Origin: Chitinophagaceae bacterium
Lineage (GTDB): Bacteria; Bacteroidota; Bacteroidia; Chitinophagales; Chitinophagaceae
Direction: 5' to 3'
Assembly: GCA_016722465.1 (NCBI GenBank)
Contig: JADKJC010000002.1
Location: 448,501-512,500, forward strand
DNA length: 64,000 nucleotides
Shown piece after piece: positions 9,421 to 19,581 of the stretch. Both the position numbers and the translations under genes were made by a program. Below the pieces are notes generated by a model. The model was not told the origin of the DNA. It made no database searches and saw only the letters and a list, made by a program, of their open reading frames with translations. Within the stretch, counting starts at the first letter, position 1. Each line of letters begins with the position of its first letter.

Positions 9421-12048
9421 ATGAGAATACTAAAATATACATCTCTGCTATTGTTATGCCTTGGATTCTTCCCATCCGAAGCACAAACAAACAAAGCAAT
9501 TAGCAATGATACTTCTGTTTCTTTCAAAGTATTTGGTGCCTGCGAAATGTGTAAGGACCGCATTGAAAACACTGCAAAAATAAAAGGGGTTAACTCCGTT
9601 GTTTGGGATGTAGACAGTAAAATGCTTACGCTGGCTTATAATCCAACAAAAGTGACGTTACAAAAAATACAAAACCGCATTGTGGCTGTTGGGCATGATA
9701 TTGAGAGTAAGAAAGCAAACATCAGTGTTTATACAGCACTGCCTGCCTGTTGCCATTACCGTGAAATAGAAAACAGCAACAATGAAGCAGCCGCAGATAC
9801 TGCACAAAAGATAATGTCTGCAAAACCAGATTCCATAATGACGCTGTACAACGCAACTGCAACAACCAATACACATATCATAAAAGGAGTGGTACTCGAA
9901 AGCACCAAAAAAGGCATTTTCAAACCGTTAACAGGAGCCAGCGTAATCTGGCTAAAGACAGGCACGGGTACAACTACAGATTCTACCGGTGTGTTTGCCA
10001 TTCCACATGCCGGAACAGAAAGCAGGCTGATTGTAAGTTATGCCGGGTATAAGCCAGACACCATAACAGTATCAGACATGAGCGAATTGAAAATCATCCT
10101 TGCATCAGGCAACCAATTAAAAGAAGTACTCATCACTTCCAAACAGCGCTCTACTTATCTTTCAGCCATCAGCCCGGTGCGTACACAAATCATGAATGAA
10201 AGAGAATTGTTCAAAGCAGCCTGTTGCAACCTGAGTGAAAGTTTTGAGACCAACCCTTCGGTAGATGTTTCTTACAATGATGCCGTAACAGGATCGAAGC
10301 AAATACAATTGCTTGGATTGAGTGGCAACTACACCCAGTTGACTGTTGAAAATCTTCCCGGACCAAGAGGGATTGCTACACCATTGGGATTGAATTCAAT
10401 TGCAGGGCCATGGATAGAATCGATACAATTATCAAAAGGCACCGGCTCTGTTGCCAACGGTTATGAAAGTATTGCCGGCCAGATCAATGTGGAATTAAAA
10501 AAACCTGAAAAGAGTGAACAGCTTTTTGCCAACGCCTACATCAATGATTTTGGAAAAACAGATTTCAACTTAACCCTTTCAAAAAAGATCGGCAGCAAAT
10601 GGTCAACCGCTTTATTGCTGCATGACGATTTTATTACCAATGCAACCGTTGATTTCAATAAGGATGGTTTCCGGGACCTGCCCACCGGCAACCAGTTCAG
10701 CATGATCAACCGATGGAAATTTGAAGACGGCAAAGGCTTCATCACCCAATTTGGCATCAAGATACTGGATGATAAAAAAACAGGTGGGGAAACGGATTTC
10801 AATGCTGCTACGGATAAGTTCACCAATAACAAATATGGCCTGGGTATAAATACAAAACGTTACGAGGCATTCGCTAAGATTGGCTATTTATTCCCAGAAA
10901 AAAAATACAAAAGCATTGGCCTGCAGTTGGCAGCCATCAGTCATCAGCAGGACTCTTATTTTGGATTAACAAAGTATGATGCCACACAAAAAAGCTTTTA
11001 CAGCAACCTGATCTATCAATCCATCATCAACAATACCAATCACAAATTCAGAACGGGTATTAGTTTTTTGTATGACCGATACAATGAAGATTTTAAAACT
11101 GACAATTATAAACGTACAGAAGTGGTGCCCGGCGCTTTTTTTGAATACACGTATGATTACGTGAAAAAACTGAGTGTTGTTGCTGGCATTCGCACCGACC
11201 ACAACAACTTGTTTGGATGGTTTGTAACACCCAGGATCAATATCAAATATGAACCCATACCCGGAACCATCATCCATGCAAGTGCCGGCCGTGGGCAACG
11301 AACTGCCAATATTTTCGCAGAAAATACCAGTGTGTTTGTAAGTGCAAGGCAGGTGAATATCATTGGAGCAACCGCCGGGAAATCTTACGGCCTGGATGCA
11401 GAAGTAGCCTGGAACAAAGGCATCAGTATTGACCAGAAATTTAAACTGTTTAAAAGGGATGCCATGTTAAGTGTTGATTTTTTCAGAAATGATTTTACCA
11501 ACCAGGTAATCACCGACCTGGAAGATGTAAGACAGGTAAGGTTTTATAACCTGAAAGGGAAATCTTATTCCAACAGTTTCCAGGCAGAATTAACTATTGA
11601 GCCGGTAAAAAAACTGGATGTAAGAATTGCTTACCGCTACTTTGATGTGAAAGCCACTTTTGACGGCAAGCTGATGCAGCGCCCTTTCATTGCAAGCAAC
11701 AGGGCTTTTGCCAACCTTGCCTATGGTATCAGCAGTTGGAAGTTTGATTATACCATCAGCTACAATGGAAAAAAAAGAATCCCATCAACCCTGGATAATC
11801 CGGCACAATACCAACGGGAACAAACCTCCCCGGATTATATTTTAATGGGAGCACAGGTCACCAAATCATTTGGCAAAAAGAACCCGGTTGATTTTTATAT
11901 TGGTGTGGAGAACGTGACCAATTTTTTCCAGAAAGATGTGATTGTTTCGGCAGACCAGCCGTTCAGCCCTCATTTTGATGCATCGTTGGTGTGGGGGCCT
12001 GTATCGGGAAGAATGTTTTATGCAGGGTGGAGGTTTAAAATTAAATAG
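9421..12048 (+). CDS. TonB-dependent receptor with N-terminal HMA domain
   Basis: An 875-residue outer-membrane receptor. After a signal peptide (to ~residue 22) comes a heavy-metal-associated domain (~33-98) with the metal motif CEMC at C41/C44, then a CC pair at 110-111 (LPACCHYRE). A carboxypeptidase-regulatory-like domain (~150-225), a plug with its own AACCNLSESFE segment (~265) and a 22-strand-type barrel ending AGWRFKIK follow. TonB receptors import scarce substrates using proton motive force. The fused HMA and the neighbours point to copper or another soft metal as cargo, but import versus sensing is not resolved. It lies 69 bp downstream of the metal-binding repeat gene and 55 bp upstream of the thioredoxin. 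Confidence 0.9.
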   Translation: MRILKYTSLLLLCLGFFPSEAQTNKAISNDTSVSFKVFGACEMCKDRIENTAKIKGVNSVVWDVDSKMLTLAYNPTKVTLQKIQNRIVAVGHDIESKKANISVYTALPACCHYREIENSNNEAAADTAQKIMSAKPDSIMTLYNATATTNTHIIKGVVLESTKKGIFKPLTGASVIWLKTGTGTTTDSTGVFAIPHAGTESRLIVSYAGYKPDTITVSDMSELKIILASGNQLKEVLITSKQRSTYLSAISPVRTQIMNERELFKAACCNLSESFETNPSVDVSYNDAVTGSKQIQLLGLSGNYTQLTVENLPGPRGIATPLGLNSIAGPWIESIQLSKGTGSVANGYESIAGQINVELKKPEKSEQLFANAYINDFGKTDFNLTLSKKIGSKWSTALLLHDDFITNATVDFNKDGFRDLPTGNQFSMINRWKFEDGKGFITQFGIKILDDKKTGGETDFNAATDKFTNNKYGLGINTKRYEAFAKIGYLFPEKKYKSIGLQLAAISHQQDSYFGLTKYDATQKSFYSNLIYQSIINNTNHKFRTGISFLYDRYNEDFKTDNYKRTEVVPGAFFEYTYDYVKKLSVVAGIRTDHNNLFGWFVTPRINIKYEPIPGTIIHASAGRGQRTANIFAENTSVFVSARQVNIIGATAGKSYGLDAEVAWNKGISIDQKFKLFKRDAMLSVDFFRNDFTNQVITDLEDVRQVRFYNLKGKSYSNSFQAELTIEPVKKLDVRIAYRYFDVKATFDGKLMQRPFIASNRAFANLAYGISSWKFDYTISYNGKKRIPSTLDNPAQYQREQTSPDYILMGAQVTKSFGKKNPVDFYIGVENVTNFFQKDVIVSADQPFSPHFDASLVWGPVSGRMFYAGWRFKIK

Positions 12049-12103
12049 TGAAAAAAATATTTTTATTCATATTATCGCTCTTTAAAAAGAAAAACTGTTG
12101 TAA

Positions 12104-12580
12104 ATGAAAAATACATTTTTGCTTGTTTTATTATTCGCATCAATCACTGTAAAATCCCAGGTTAAAGTTGGGCAAATGGCCCCGGAAATTTCTTTGCCAA
12201 ATACAAAAGACAGCATGGTTAACTTATCATCCCTAAAAGGGAAAGTGGTGCTGCTGGATTTTTGGGCAAGCTGGTGTGGCCCCTGCAGAACTGCAATGCC
12301 TGGCGTTGTAAAACTGTATAACAAATTCAAAGAAAAAGGCTTTGAAGTATTTGGTGTTTCTATCGATAGTAGAAAAAAGGACTGGGTAAAAGCTGTTAAA
12401 CAGTACCGTATTGATTACATACAGGTAAATGACAATGGCGGATGGAGTGCCCGGGTTACAGACCTTTATGGAGTTGACCAGATACCTACTACTTTTTTAT
12501 TGAATAAAAAAGGAGAGATTGTTGCTATTGACCTGGAAGGAAAACAACTGGAAGATAAAATCATTGAACTGCTGAATTAA
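12104..12580 (+). CDS. TlpA-like thioredoxin-fold protein
   Basis: A 158-residue exported thiol-disulfide protein of the AhpC/TSA-TlpA group. It has a signal peptide (~1-18), the active site WCGPC (C58, C61) and the cis-proline region DQIPTTFLL. TlpA/ResA-like proteins keep cysteines reduced in the periplasm. As last gene of a cysteine-rich metal operon it plausibly maintains the thiols of the HYC_CC_PP and HMA proteins; that link is inference. The operon is followed by a 22-bp perfect inverted repeat. Confidence 0.88.
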   Translation: MKNTFLLVLLFASITVKSQVKVGQMAPEISLPNTKDSMVNLSSLKGKVVLLDFWASWCGPCRTAMPGVVKLYNKFKEKGFEVFGVSIDSRKKDWVKAVKQYRIDYIQVNDNGGWSARVTDLYGVDQIPTTFLLNKKGEIVAIDLEGKQLEDKIIELLN

Positions 12581-12588
12581 ACAAGTTA

Positions 12589-12646
12589 ATACGCCTTAAC
12601 GTCTCAACGGCAATTTTGATCGTACCGTTGAGACGTTAAGGCGTAT
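12589..12646. repeat. Perfect 22-bp inverted repeat between convergent genes
   Basis: Arms 12589-12610 and 12625-12646 are exact reverse complements across 22 bp, with a 14-nt loop. The repeat lies 8 bp past the TlpA-like stop and 63 bp from the end of the convergent methyltransferase. It has no clear T-run on either side, so it is not a classic terminator. It could act as a two-way transcription block or mRNA 3' stabiliser. Confidence 0.75.
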
Positions 12647-12709
12647 AGTGTAAAGGGCAAATAAGTTTAGCAATAATAAGAGTGATTTATAAGTAAGCTT
12701 AATTTATTA

Positions 12710-13891
12710 TTACAGTACCTGTACAATCAAAAATTTTAAATAGTGTGTGTACTCCTGCCCTCTTATAATGGGATGATCGGGTGATTGTGCATTGAAAACA
12801 ACTTGCCGTAATTTCCTCTTAGCATCTTTTGCTGCTGCATAAATGGTATCTAAAAATAATTCAGGTTGCACTAAGTTGGTACAGCTTGATGTAACTAAAA
12901 AACCTCCTGGCTTTACCAGTTTCATGCCACGCAAATTAATTTCTTTGTAGCCGGTAATTGCTTTATCAATACTGCTGCGGCTTTTGGTAAATGATGGCGG
13001 ATCGAGCATTACCACATCCCACTGCCTGCCTTCTTTGGTCCAGTTCTTCAGCACATCGAATGCATTCACACAAATGAATTCGCATTTTTCTTCTAAACCA
13101 TTCAATGCAGCATTTTTATTGCACATATCAATGGCGCTTTGAGATATATCTAAGCCGGTTACTTTTCGGGCCCCAAAAAATGCTGCAGCAATTTCAAAGG
13201 AGCCTGTATAAGAAAATGCGCCAAGTACATCAGCACCTTTTACAATATGCTGAATGGCTTTCCGGTTATCCTGCTGGTCTAAAAAGAAGCCTGTTTTTTG
13301 CCCATTGGCAATATCAACGTGCAATTTGAACCCATTCTCGTTGATGATGATATTGGTATCAAACTCCGCAGATAAAAAACCTTTCTGTTGCTGCATGCCT
13401 TCCAGCTCCCTTACCGGCACATCATTGCGTTCGTAAATTCCTTTAGGAGAAAAAATCTGTTCAATTGCTTTTACAATGGCCGGCTTCCATACATCAATCC
13501 CAAGCGCCAGTGTCTGGATCACAAAATAATCGTTGAACTTATCAATGATAAGTTGTGGCAGATCATCTGCTTCGCCGAAAACAAGGCGGCAGTTTTCTGT
13601 ATAACCAATTTGTTTTCTGTAATCCCAGGCCTTTCGTATTCGATGCAGAAAAAAAGTTTCGTCGATGGTTTCATCTTTATCTCTTGTAAGCAACCGCACC
13701 ATAATCTGCGATTGCGGATTGGTATACCCTCTGCCAATAAAATTCTTATCGTGTGTCAGCACAGTTACGATTTCACCCGGTTGTGGGGAAGCATCCAGCA
13801 ACTTGCCCCGGTTTACTTCATTGCCAAATATCCAAGGATGACCAAGTTCTACCCGGCGGCTGATGTTTTTGTTGAGGATGATACTTTTCAT
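12710..13891 (-). CDS. Class I SAM-dependent rRNA methyltransferase, RlmI-like
   Basis: A 393-residue protein close in length and layout to RlmI, which makes 5-methylcytosine in 23S rRNA. An N-terminal PUA domain (~1-75: RRVELGHPWIFGNEV) is followed by a linker domain and a Rossmann methyltransferase domain. The SAM-binding region is DVLGAFSYTGSFEIAAAFFGA, and the catalytic region contains MLDPPSFTKS and TSSCTNLV; the latter holds the cysteine typical of m5C methyltransferases. The start ATG gives MKSIILNKN. It runs divergently from grpE. Specificity for C1962 is assumed from the family. Confidence 0.88.
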   Translation of the reverse strand: MKSIILNKNISRRVELGHPWIFGNEVNRGKLLDASPQPGEIVTVLTHDKNFIGRGYTNPQSQIMVRLLTRDKDETIDETFFLHRIRKAWDYRKQIGYTENCRLVFGEADDLPQLIIDKFNDYFVIQTLALGIDVWKPAIVKAIEQIFSPKGIYERNDVPVRELEGMQQQKGFLSAEFDTNIIINENGFKLHVDIANGQKTGFFLDQQDNRKAIQHIVKGADVLGAFSYTGSFEIAAAFFGARKVTGLDISQSAIDMCNKNAALNGLEEKCEFICVNAFDVLKNWTKEGRQWDVVMLDPPSFTKSRSSIDKAITGYKEINLRGMKLVKPGGFLVTSSCTNLVQPELFLDTIYAAAKDAKRKLRQVVFNAQSPDHPIIRGQEYTHYLKFLIVQVL

Positions 13892-13975
13892 GACGGCAAA
13901 GGTAATTTTTTAATCCGCAGTTGTTTTACATTCAACTATTAGTTATTCTTTGCCAATTTGGCTGTAAAATCCCTC

Positions 13976-14005
13976 TTGGCAAACCATTTGACAATTGTAC
14001 CTTTG
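13976..14005 (+). promoter_or_regulatory. Bacteroidota-type promoter of grpE-dnaJ
   Basis: A perfect -7 element TACCTTTG (13998-14005) is preceded by TTG at 13976-13978 with 19 bp between them. This fits the Bacteroidota layout TTG-N19-TAnnTTTG. It would give a leader of about 45 nt before the grpE ATG at 14057. No CIRCE operator is visible. Confidence 0.55.
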
Positions 14006-14056
14006 CCAGCCTTTAAAAGGGGCGTTTTATATCTTAAACGATAACATTTACATACT

Positions 14057-14629
14057 ATGGAACAAAAACAAACAGTCAATACAGAAGAAACGGCAGAAGA
14101 CAGGAAGAACTTTGAAGGCATTGACATCAATTCGGATTCAGACGTACCCGGCAACTCATACTTAAGCAACCCGGAGGCGGAAAATATTGCCGAAAAACTA
14201 CAAACCGAACTGGAAGAACAAAAGGATAAGTACATCCGCTTGTTTGCCGAGTTTGACAATTTTAAAAAACGCAATGCCAAAGAACGGTACGAGTTAATGC
14301 AGACTGCCGGCAGAGATGTAATCACTTCTTTGCTGGATGTGCTGGACGATTGCGACCGGGCAGAAAAACAATTGCAGAGCAGTGATGATGAACAATTGAA
14401 AACTGGCGTACAGTTGGTTTTTAATAAACTGAGAACCATCTTACAATCAAAAGGGCTGAAAGCAATGGAAACCATCAGTACCGAATTTGACGTGGAAAAA
14501 CACGAAGCTATCACCGAAATTCCTGCACCTAAAGATGAACTGAAAGGGAAAGTAGTAGATGAGATCACCAAAGGGTATTACCTGAATGACAAGATCATCC
14601 GATTTGCGAAGGTAGTGGTGGGAAAGTAA
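14057..14629 (+). CDS. grpE: Nucleotide exchange factor GrpE
   Basis: A 190-residue cytoplasmic co-chaperone that releases ADP from DnaK. Residues ~50-110 form the long dimerising helix (ELEEQKDKYIRLFAEFDNFKKR). The C-terminal beta-domain contains FDVEKHEAITEIPAP and ends with the usual GYYLNDKIIRFAKVVVGK. The first ~45 residues are acidic and variable, as in other GrpE proteins. It precedes dnaJ by 90 bp in the same direction, forming a chaperone operon without dnaK. Confidence 0.96.
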   Translation: MEQKQTVNTEETAEDRKNFEGIDINSDSDVPGNSYLSNPEAENIAEKLQTELEEQKDKYIRLFAEFDNFKKRNAKERYELMQTAGRDVITSLLDVLDDCDRAEKQLQSSDDEQLKTGVQLVFNKLRTILQSKGLKAMETISTEFDVEKHEAITEIPAPKDELKGKVVDEITKGYYLNDKIIRFAKVVVGK

Positions 14630-14719
14630 GTAGTTATAAGTGATGAGTTCTAAGTTCTAAGTTATAAGTTAATAAAGCAGGGTTCCTATTAACTTTTTAA
14701 TCAGTCAGCAACAAACAAC

Positions 14720-15892
14720 ATGAAGAAAGACTTTTACGAAATACTTGGTGTTTCAAAATCTGCATCGCAGGATGAGATCAAGAAGGCATACCGCAAAGTG
14801 GCCATGCAACACCATCCAGACCGTAACCCGGGTGATAAGGCTGCGGAAGAAAAATTTAAGGAAGCAGCAGAAGCTTATGAAATACTAAGCGATGCTGATA
14901 AGAGAGCCCAGTACGACCGCTTTGGTCACCAGGCATTTGGCCAGGGACGTGGTGGTGGTGGTTACGGTGGTGGTGCCGGTATGAACATGGATGACATCTT
15001 CAGCCAGTTTGGAGATATTTTTGGTGACGACAGTCCCTTTAGCAGTTTTTTTGGTGGTGGTGGAGGCGGAAGGCGTTCTTCGGGCGGTCGCAGCCGGGGT
15101 ATTCGTGGCAGTAATCTCCGCATAAAAATAAAAATGAATTACGAGGAGATGGCTAAGGGAGCCAGCAAGACGGTGAAAGTGAAAAAATATGTGGGCTGCA
15201 CTACCTGCAATGGCAGTGGCGCAAAAGATAAGAACAGTGTGCAGGCCTGTGGTACCTGCGGTGGCAGCGGACAGGTAAGGCGTGTTCAAAACACATTTTT
15301 AGGACAGATGCAAACCGTAACCACCTGCCCTGCCTGTAATGGAGAAGGCACTACGGTAATGAATAAATGTACCGCCTGCAAAGGTGATGGCCGTGTGTAT
15401 GGTGAGGAAACAGTAACCATTGAAATTCCGGCTGGCGTACAGGAAGGCATGCAGCTTAGCATGAATGGCAAGGGCAACGCAGGCGAGCGGGGTGGTGCAG
15501 CCGGAGACCTGATAGTGTTAATTGAAGAAGAAGCACATGCACAACTGCACAGGGATGGATTGAATGTAGCTTTTGATCTGCACATCTCTTTTCCTGAAGC
15601 TGTATTCGGTACCCAGGTAGAAGTACCGACGATTGATGGCAAAGCAAAAATAAAAATTCCACCAGGCACACAAAGTGGCAAAATATTCAGGTTAAAAGGC
15701 AAGGGTTTCCCTGCTGTGAACAGTTATGAAAAAGGTGACCAGCTGATACATGTGAATATATGGACACCACAACATGTAAATGCCGAAGAAAAAGCCATGC
15801 TGGAAAAAATGCAGCAGAGCCACAACTTTGAACCGAAACCGGAAAAGGGAGATAAATCTTTCTTTGATAAAGTAAGGGAGATGTTCAGTTAA
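14720..15892 (+). CDS. dnaJ: Chaperone protein DnaJ
   Basis: A 390-residue type I Hsp40 that feeds substrates to DnaK. The J domain (1-70) has the HPD motif in HHPDRNPG. A Gly/Phe-rich stretch (~75-130) is followed by four zinc-binding repeats: [24 protein letters not shown] and CTACKGDG. The C-terminal substrate-binding domains contain the usual [18 protein letters not shown]. Length and order match the family. The 90-bp spacer from grpE contains short tandem TAAGTT-type repeats of no evident function. Confidence 0.97.
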   Translation: MKKDFYEILGVSKSASQDEIKKAYRKVAMQHHPDRNPGDKAAEEKFKEAAEAYEILSDADKRAQYDRFGHQAFGQGRGGGGYGGGAGMNMDDIFSQFGDIFGDDSPFSSFFGGGGGGRRSSGGRSRGIRGSNLRIKIKMNYEEMAKGASKTVKVKKYVGCTTCNGSGAKDKNSVQACGTCGGSGQVRRVQNTFLGQMQTVTTCPACNGEGTTVMNKCTACKGDGRVYGEETVTIEIPAGVQEGMQLSMNGKGNAGERGGAAGDLIVLIEEEAHAQLHRDGLNVAFDLHISFPEAVFGTQVEVPTIDGKAKIKIPPGTQSGKIFRLKGKGFPAVNSYEKGDQLIHVNIWTPQHVNAEEKAMLEKMQQSHNFEPKPEKGDKSFFDKVREMFS

Positions 15893-15919
15893 TGGTCTGA
15901 CCGGGGCGGTAAGACTGGA

Positions 15920-17698
15920 TTATTCGTCGTCATCTTTTTTCTTCTTCTTGGATTTTACATACAACTTTTTGGCACTGTCTACCAGCGATACAAACTCCTT
16001 TTGCAAATAGTTATTGGGGTTATAAGAATTGATGGCAATGGATTCTATTTTATCCCAATCAGCGGTTTTTGCCGGCAGGTATTTCGACTGCCGCAGCTTC
16101 ATGCCAAACATTGCAATGGCGGCACCCAATTGCAATTCTTTATTGATACTGCTAAAGGCAGCTACATCGCCGGCACAATTTTAAAACAAATGCTTTTCTC
16201 CCTTGGTATAAGAAGGTGTATATCTAAGATTCACTTCTGCCAGTGGAGTTTTTAATGTTGATAATCCTAAAATACTATCGTTGGTAACAGTGGGTGTAAA
16301 TTCAAAGATGGCGAGCACACTGTTGCCACTGCCTATCTCGCCACCTTCAAGGGCGCCGGTGCTGTCTGCAATGGCATCCCTTTTATTATCAAAGCCAATC
16401 AGGCGGTAATCTTTTACCAATGTTGGATTGAACTGTACATTCAGGAATACATCATCTGCAACAGCATAAAAAGTTTGTGTCACTTCTTTTACCAGCACTT
16501 TTTCTGCTTCCCTGATATCATCCAGGTATGCATAATTACCATTTCCTCTCTTAGCCAGGGTCTCTAATTTAGAATCTTTGAAATTACCCATCCCTACACC
16601 GAGGCAGGTAAGGTAAACGCCGCTCTGTCTTTCCCGGGTGATCATGTCTTCTAATGCTTTCTCGGTGGTTTCGCCTACATTAAAATCACCATCGGTAGCC
16701 AGTATCACCCTGTTGTTGCCGTTACGAATGAAAGTATTTTTTGCAACCTGGTAAGCCAGCCTGATGGCGGATTCACCTGGCGTATCGCCACTGGCCGTCA
16801 ACTCTTCAATGGATTGTATGATCTTTTGCTTTTCTGCTCCGCTTGTTGGCTGCATCCACACGGCCACAGTACCCCCATAAATAACAATAGAAACCGTATC
16901 AATGGGCCTCAGATTCTTTACCAACATCTGGAATGCTGCTTTTACAAGGGGTAGGCGGTTGGGCAGGTCCATACTGCCGGAAGCATCGATCAAAAATACC
17001 AGGTTACTGGGTGGCACTTTATCCATGTCCAGTTTGCGGGCATTCACATTCAGGTACATCAACCTTTTTTCTGCATCCCAGGGACAAGCCGAAAACTGTG
17101 ACTCTACTTTAAAAAAATCAGTTTTATCAGGTTCTTTGTAATTCAGGTTGAAATAATTCAGCAATTCTTCCAGCCGCACTGCATCCGGTGGCACCACACT
17201 CTTCATTGCCAAAAAACGGCGGATATTGCTATAAGAAGCTTTATTAATATTCAGTGAAAACCCGGTGTTGGGATATTTTTCTGTATTCACCACCTCATTC
17301 TCTACCAATGAAAAATAAGATTCATCGCTTACAAACCAGGAATATTTTGAAGAAAGTTTGGGGTCTTTGGTAATAGAGATGAGTTTGGGCCTGTTTTTAC
17401 TGGCATTGGACGAAAGCGGCTTCATGTTTACTTCAAGGTACTTATCTGAGCTGATGCCGACCGTCACCGTCTCGTACCCATCCAGGTTAAGCGTTATAGA
17501 GTCTTTGCGCTGGTTGCTGGAAATGCCAAAACCACCCGAAGTACCGGAATGGTACAATAGCTTATCTGAATGCAGTAAAATCTTTACATTCTGCAGATAT
17601 TCATTCTTTTCATCCTTAATTTCTCCACGGAGATAGTATTGGCCGCTGCAATCAAGAATAAGAAACAATAAAATAATATTGGTAACCAGGTATTTCAA
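15920..17698 (-). CDS. YfbK-like von Willebrand factor A protein, in-frame stop near the C-terminus
   Basis: A secreted or periplasmic VWA protein. The ATG at 17698 gives a signal peptide (MKYLVTNIILLFLILDCSGQ). A carboxypeptidase-regulatory-like domain (~22-95), a VWA N-terminal domain (~115-215) and a VWA domain with the MIDAS motif DASGS (~240-400) follow. A TAA at 16181-16183 ends the frame after 505 residues. The same frame then continues without interruption for another 86 codons to 15920 and encodes the expected C-terminal DUF3520-type end (LQLGAAIAMFGMKLRQS). So the gene looks like one 592-codon unit with a nonsense codon in its last domain. Two compensating indels in the TTTTAAAA context are an alternative. 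Function of this family is poorly known. Confidence 0.82.
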
Positions 17699-17766
17699 TA
17701 AGCAAATATTAAGACTAAATTACATACTGTGTTTCAAAACGCTGTAACCTCCGTCCATATTGTTTG

Positions 17767-18306
17767 TTAATCTTCTACTAACTGATATATTTCTGCCAGG
17801 TTTCTGCCCAATCCATCATAATCCAGCCCAAAACCCAGTAAAAACTTATTGGGTACACTAAATCCGATATAGTGAATATCCAGCGGATGTTCCAGTGCTT
17901 CCGGCTTTTGCAGCAAAGCCGCTATTTTTAATGAAGCCGGTTGCTGGTTGTACAACTGGGGCAAAAATTTGGTGAGGGTGTTGCCGGTATCCACAATATC
18001 TTCAACAATCACTACATGCCTCCCCTGCAGGGGTTCATCCAGGCCGATAGAAGTGATGACATTACCGGTTGACTTGGTGCCTTTATAGGAAGCCAGCTTG
18101 ATAAAGCATATTTCCGCTTCGATACTGATCGATTTAAAAAGATCAGAAGCAAACATAAAAGAGCCGTTCAATATGGCAATAAAGATGGGCTTTTTGCCTT
18201 TGTAATCGGTATTAATCTGTGCCGCCATATCTTTTATGCGGATGTCGATTTCTGCAGCGGTAATAAACGGTTTGAATTCCTTATCAATTACTTTGATGAT
18301 TGACAT
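17767..18306 (-). CDS. hpt: Hypoxanthine phosphoribosyltransferase
   Basis: A 179-residue purine salvage enzyme converting hypoxanthine (and usually guanine) plus PRPP to the nucleotide. The PRPP-binding signature VVIVEDIVDTGNTL lies near residues 97-110. The flexible-loop region FIKLASYKGTKSTG and the purine-contact end YIGFSVPNKFLLGFGLDY are intact. Length is normal. It starts at an ATG giving MSIIKVIDKEF. It is the first of two non-overlapping minus-strand genes downstream of the glucosaminidase. Confidence 0.95.
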   Translation of the reverse strand: MSIIKVIDKEFKPFITAAEIDIRIKDMAAQINTDYKGKKPIFIAILNGSFMFASDLFKSISIEAEICFIKLASYKGTKSTGNVITSIGLDEPLQGRHVVIVEDIVDTGNTLTKFLPQLYNQQPASLKIAALLQKPEALEHPLDIHYIGFSVPNKFLLGFGLDYDGLGRNLAEIYQLVED

Positions 18307-18333
18307 GTGAGATGATGGGGGTTATGTTTGAAA

Positions 18334-19531
18334 TTATTTTGAAACGATTAGTTGCTGGCCAATACTCAAATTATCAGATGTAAGATGATTCCATTCCCTC
18401 AACTGCTGTACAGTTACTCCGTATTTTTTCGCAATGCCATACAAACCTTCCTTTGCCTGTACCGCATGATATTTAACTGCACTTGCAGCAGGTGCTGGTG
18501 CTGCTTCTGCAGGCTTGGTTGTTGCTGTTACTGCTGCATATTGCTTTGCAGGCTGCAGTAACAACCTTGTTCCTTCACTGATAACCGTATTTTTTGTCAG
18601 CTGGTTATAGCTGGCCAGGTATTCCAGTTGTATCCCGTTTTGCTGTGCCACATCCCTCAAGGTTTCTCCTTTTTTTGAAATATAGAAACCAGTTGGTGCT
18701 TCAGTTGCTTTCTTTTCTAAAAACACCGGCTGGTCATTTGGTAAAATACCATCGTCCGTCAAATCATTGTACTGCAGCAATTTTGCCAGTGCAATATCCT
18801 GCCTGGTAGCAATGGCCAATAAGGAGGTTCCCTTAGTAGCCAGTACACACTTTATTTTATTGATATAGCTGATCCGGTCACTGCCACCAATCACTACAGG
18901 TGTTTCGTCTTTAATACTGTTGTTTTTTGCAACCGGTTTTATTTCCTCTTCTTCATTGTAAACAAATGGCACTTCCTTATCATCTTCAAACTGGCTCTTA
19001 TCATACTTCGGTACTTCATCAATGGCCAGCAATGAATATTGCTGCAGGTTGTACTGTTCAATATGCTTGATGAGTATGGCAGGATATTTTGGATTGGTGG
19101 CATAGCCAGCTTTTTTCAAACCATAAGCCCAGCCTTTGTAATCGGCAGGATCAAGTTGAAATAAAAAAGCCATACCTGTCGCTGCCCCTTAAAAAATTAC
19201 TGTGGTCCCGGTAAGATTCCTCTGCAGTTTTATAAGTACGGAAGCATTCACCCGTTGCATCATCATCATGGCTCACCCCCTCGCCGCTCCAGGTACTTTT
19301 ACATTTAATGCCAAAATGATTGTTCGATTTTTTTAGCAGGTCGCTATTGCCGCTTTCTGTTTCCAGCAGGCCCTGTGCCAGGGTAATGGCAGCAGGCACA
19401 CCCATCCGTTTCATTTCCTTGATGGCAAGGTCTTTATACTGTAAAATGTACTGTTGAGGCGTTAATGTTTGTGCAATTGCATTGGCATATAAAGCAAGCG
19501 CCGCAGCTATCACAAATAATTTTTTCATCAT
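18334..19531 (-). CDS. Glucosaminidase with two LysM domains, frameshifted
   Basis: A secreted peptidoglycan hydrolase. The ATG at 19531 gives a signal peptide (MMKKLFVIAAALALYANAIAQ) and a mannosyl-glycoprotein endo-beta-N-acetylglucosaminidase domain with the catalytic region LAQGLLETESGNS and the NNHFGIKC motif. The frame breaks at FLRGSDRYGFF. The adjacent frame continues with the expected AFLFQLDPADYKGWAYGLKKAGY. It then carries two LysM carbohydrate-binding repeats (~residues 290-335 and 350-395). Removing one C from the CC at 19170-19171 restores a ~398-residue protein. One inserted base, real or an assembly error, therefore splits a single gene. The domain order is common for Bacteroidota cell-wall enzymes. 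Confidence 0.88.
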
Positions 19532-19581
19532 CGTCTTTCGTTAATATAGATTTAAATTAGATAACAACTATATCAGTCCAT

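Noticed and set aside
12232..12247. ATCCCTAAAAGGGA resembling the 18-bp motif
   Set aside because: Within the TlpA-like coding region with wrong spacing; chance similarity.
14630..14719. Tandem TAAGTT-like repeats between grpE and dnaJ
   Set aside because: Short, irregular AT-rich repeats with no hairpin or operator character; too weak to annotate.
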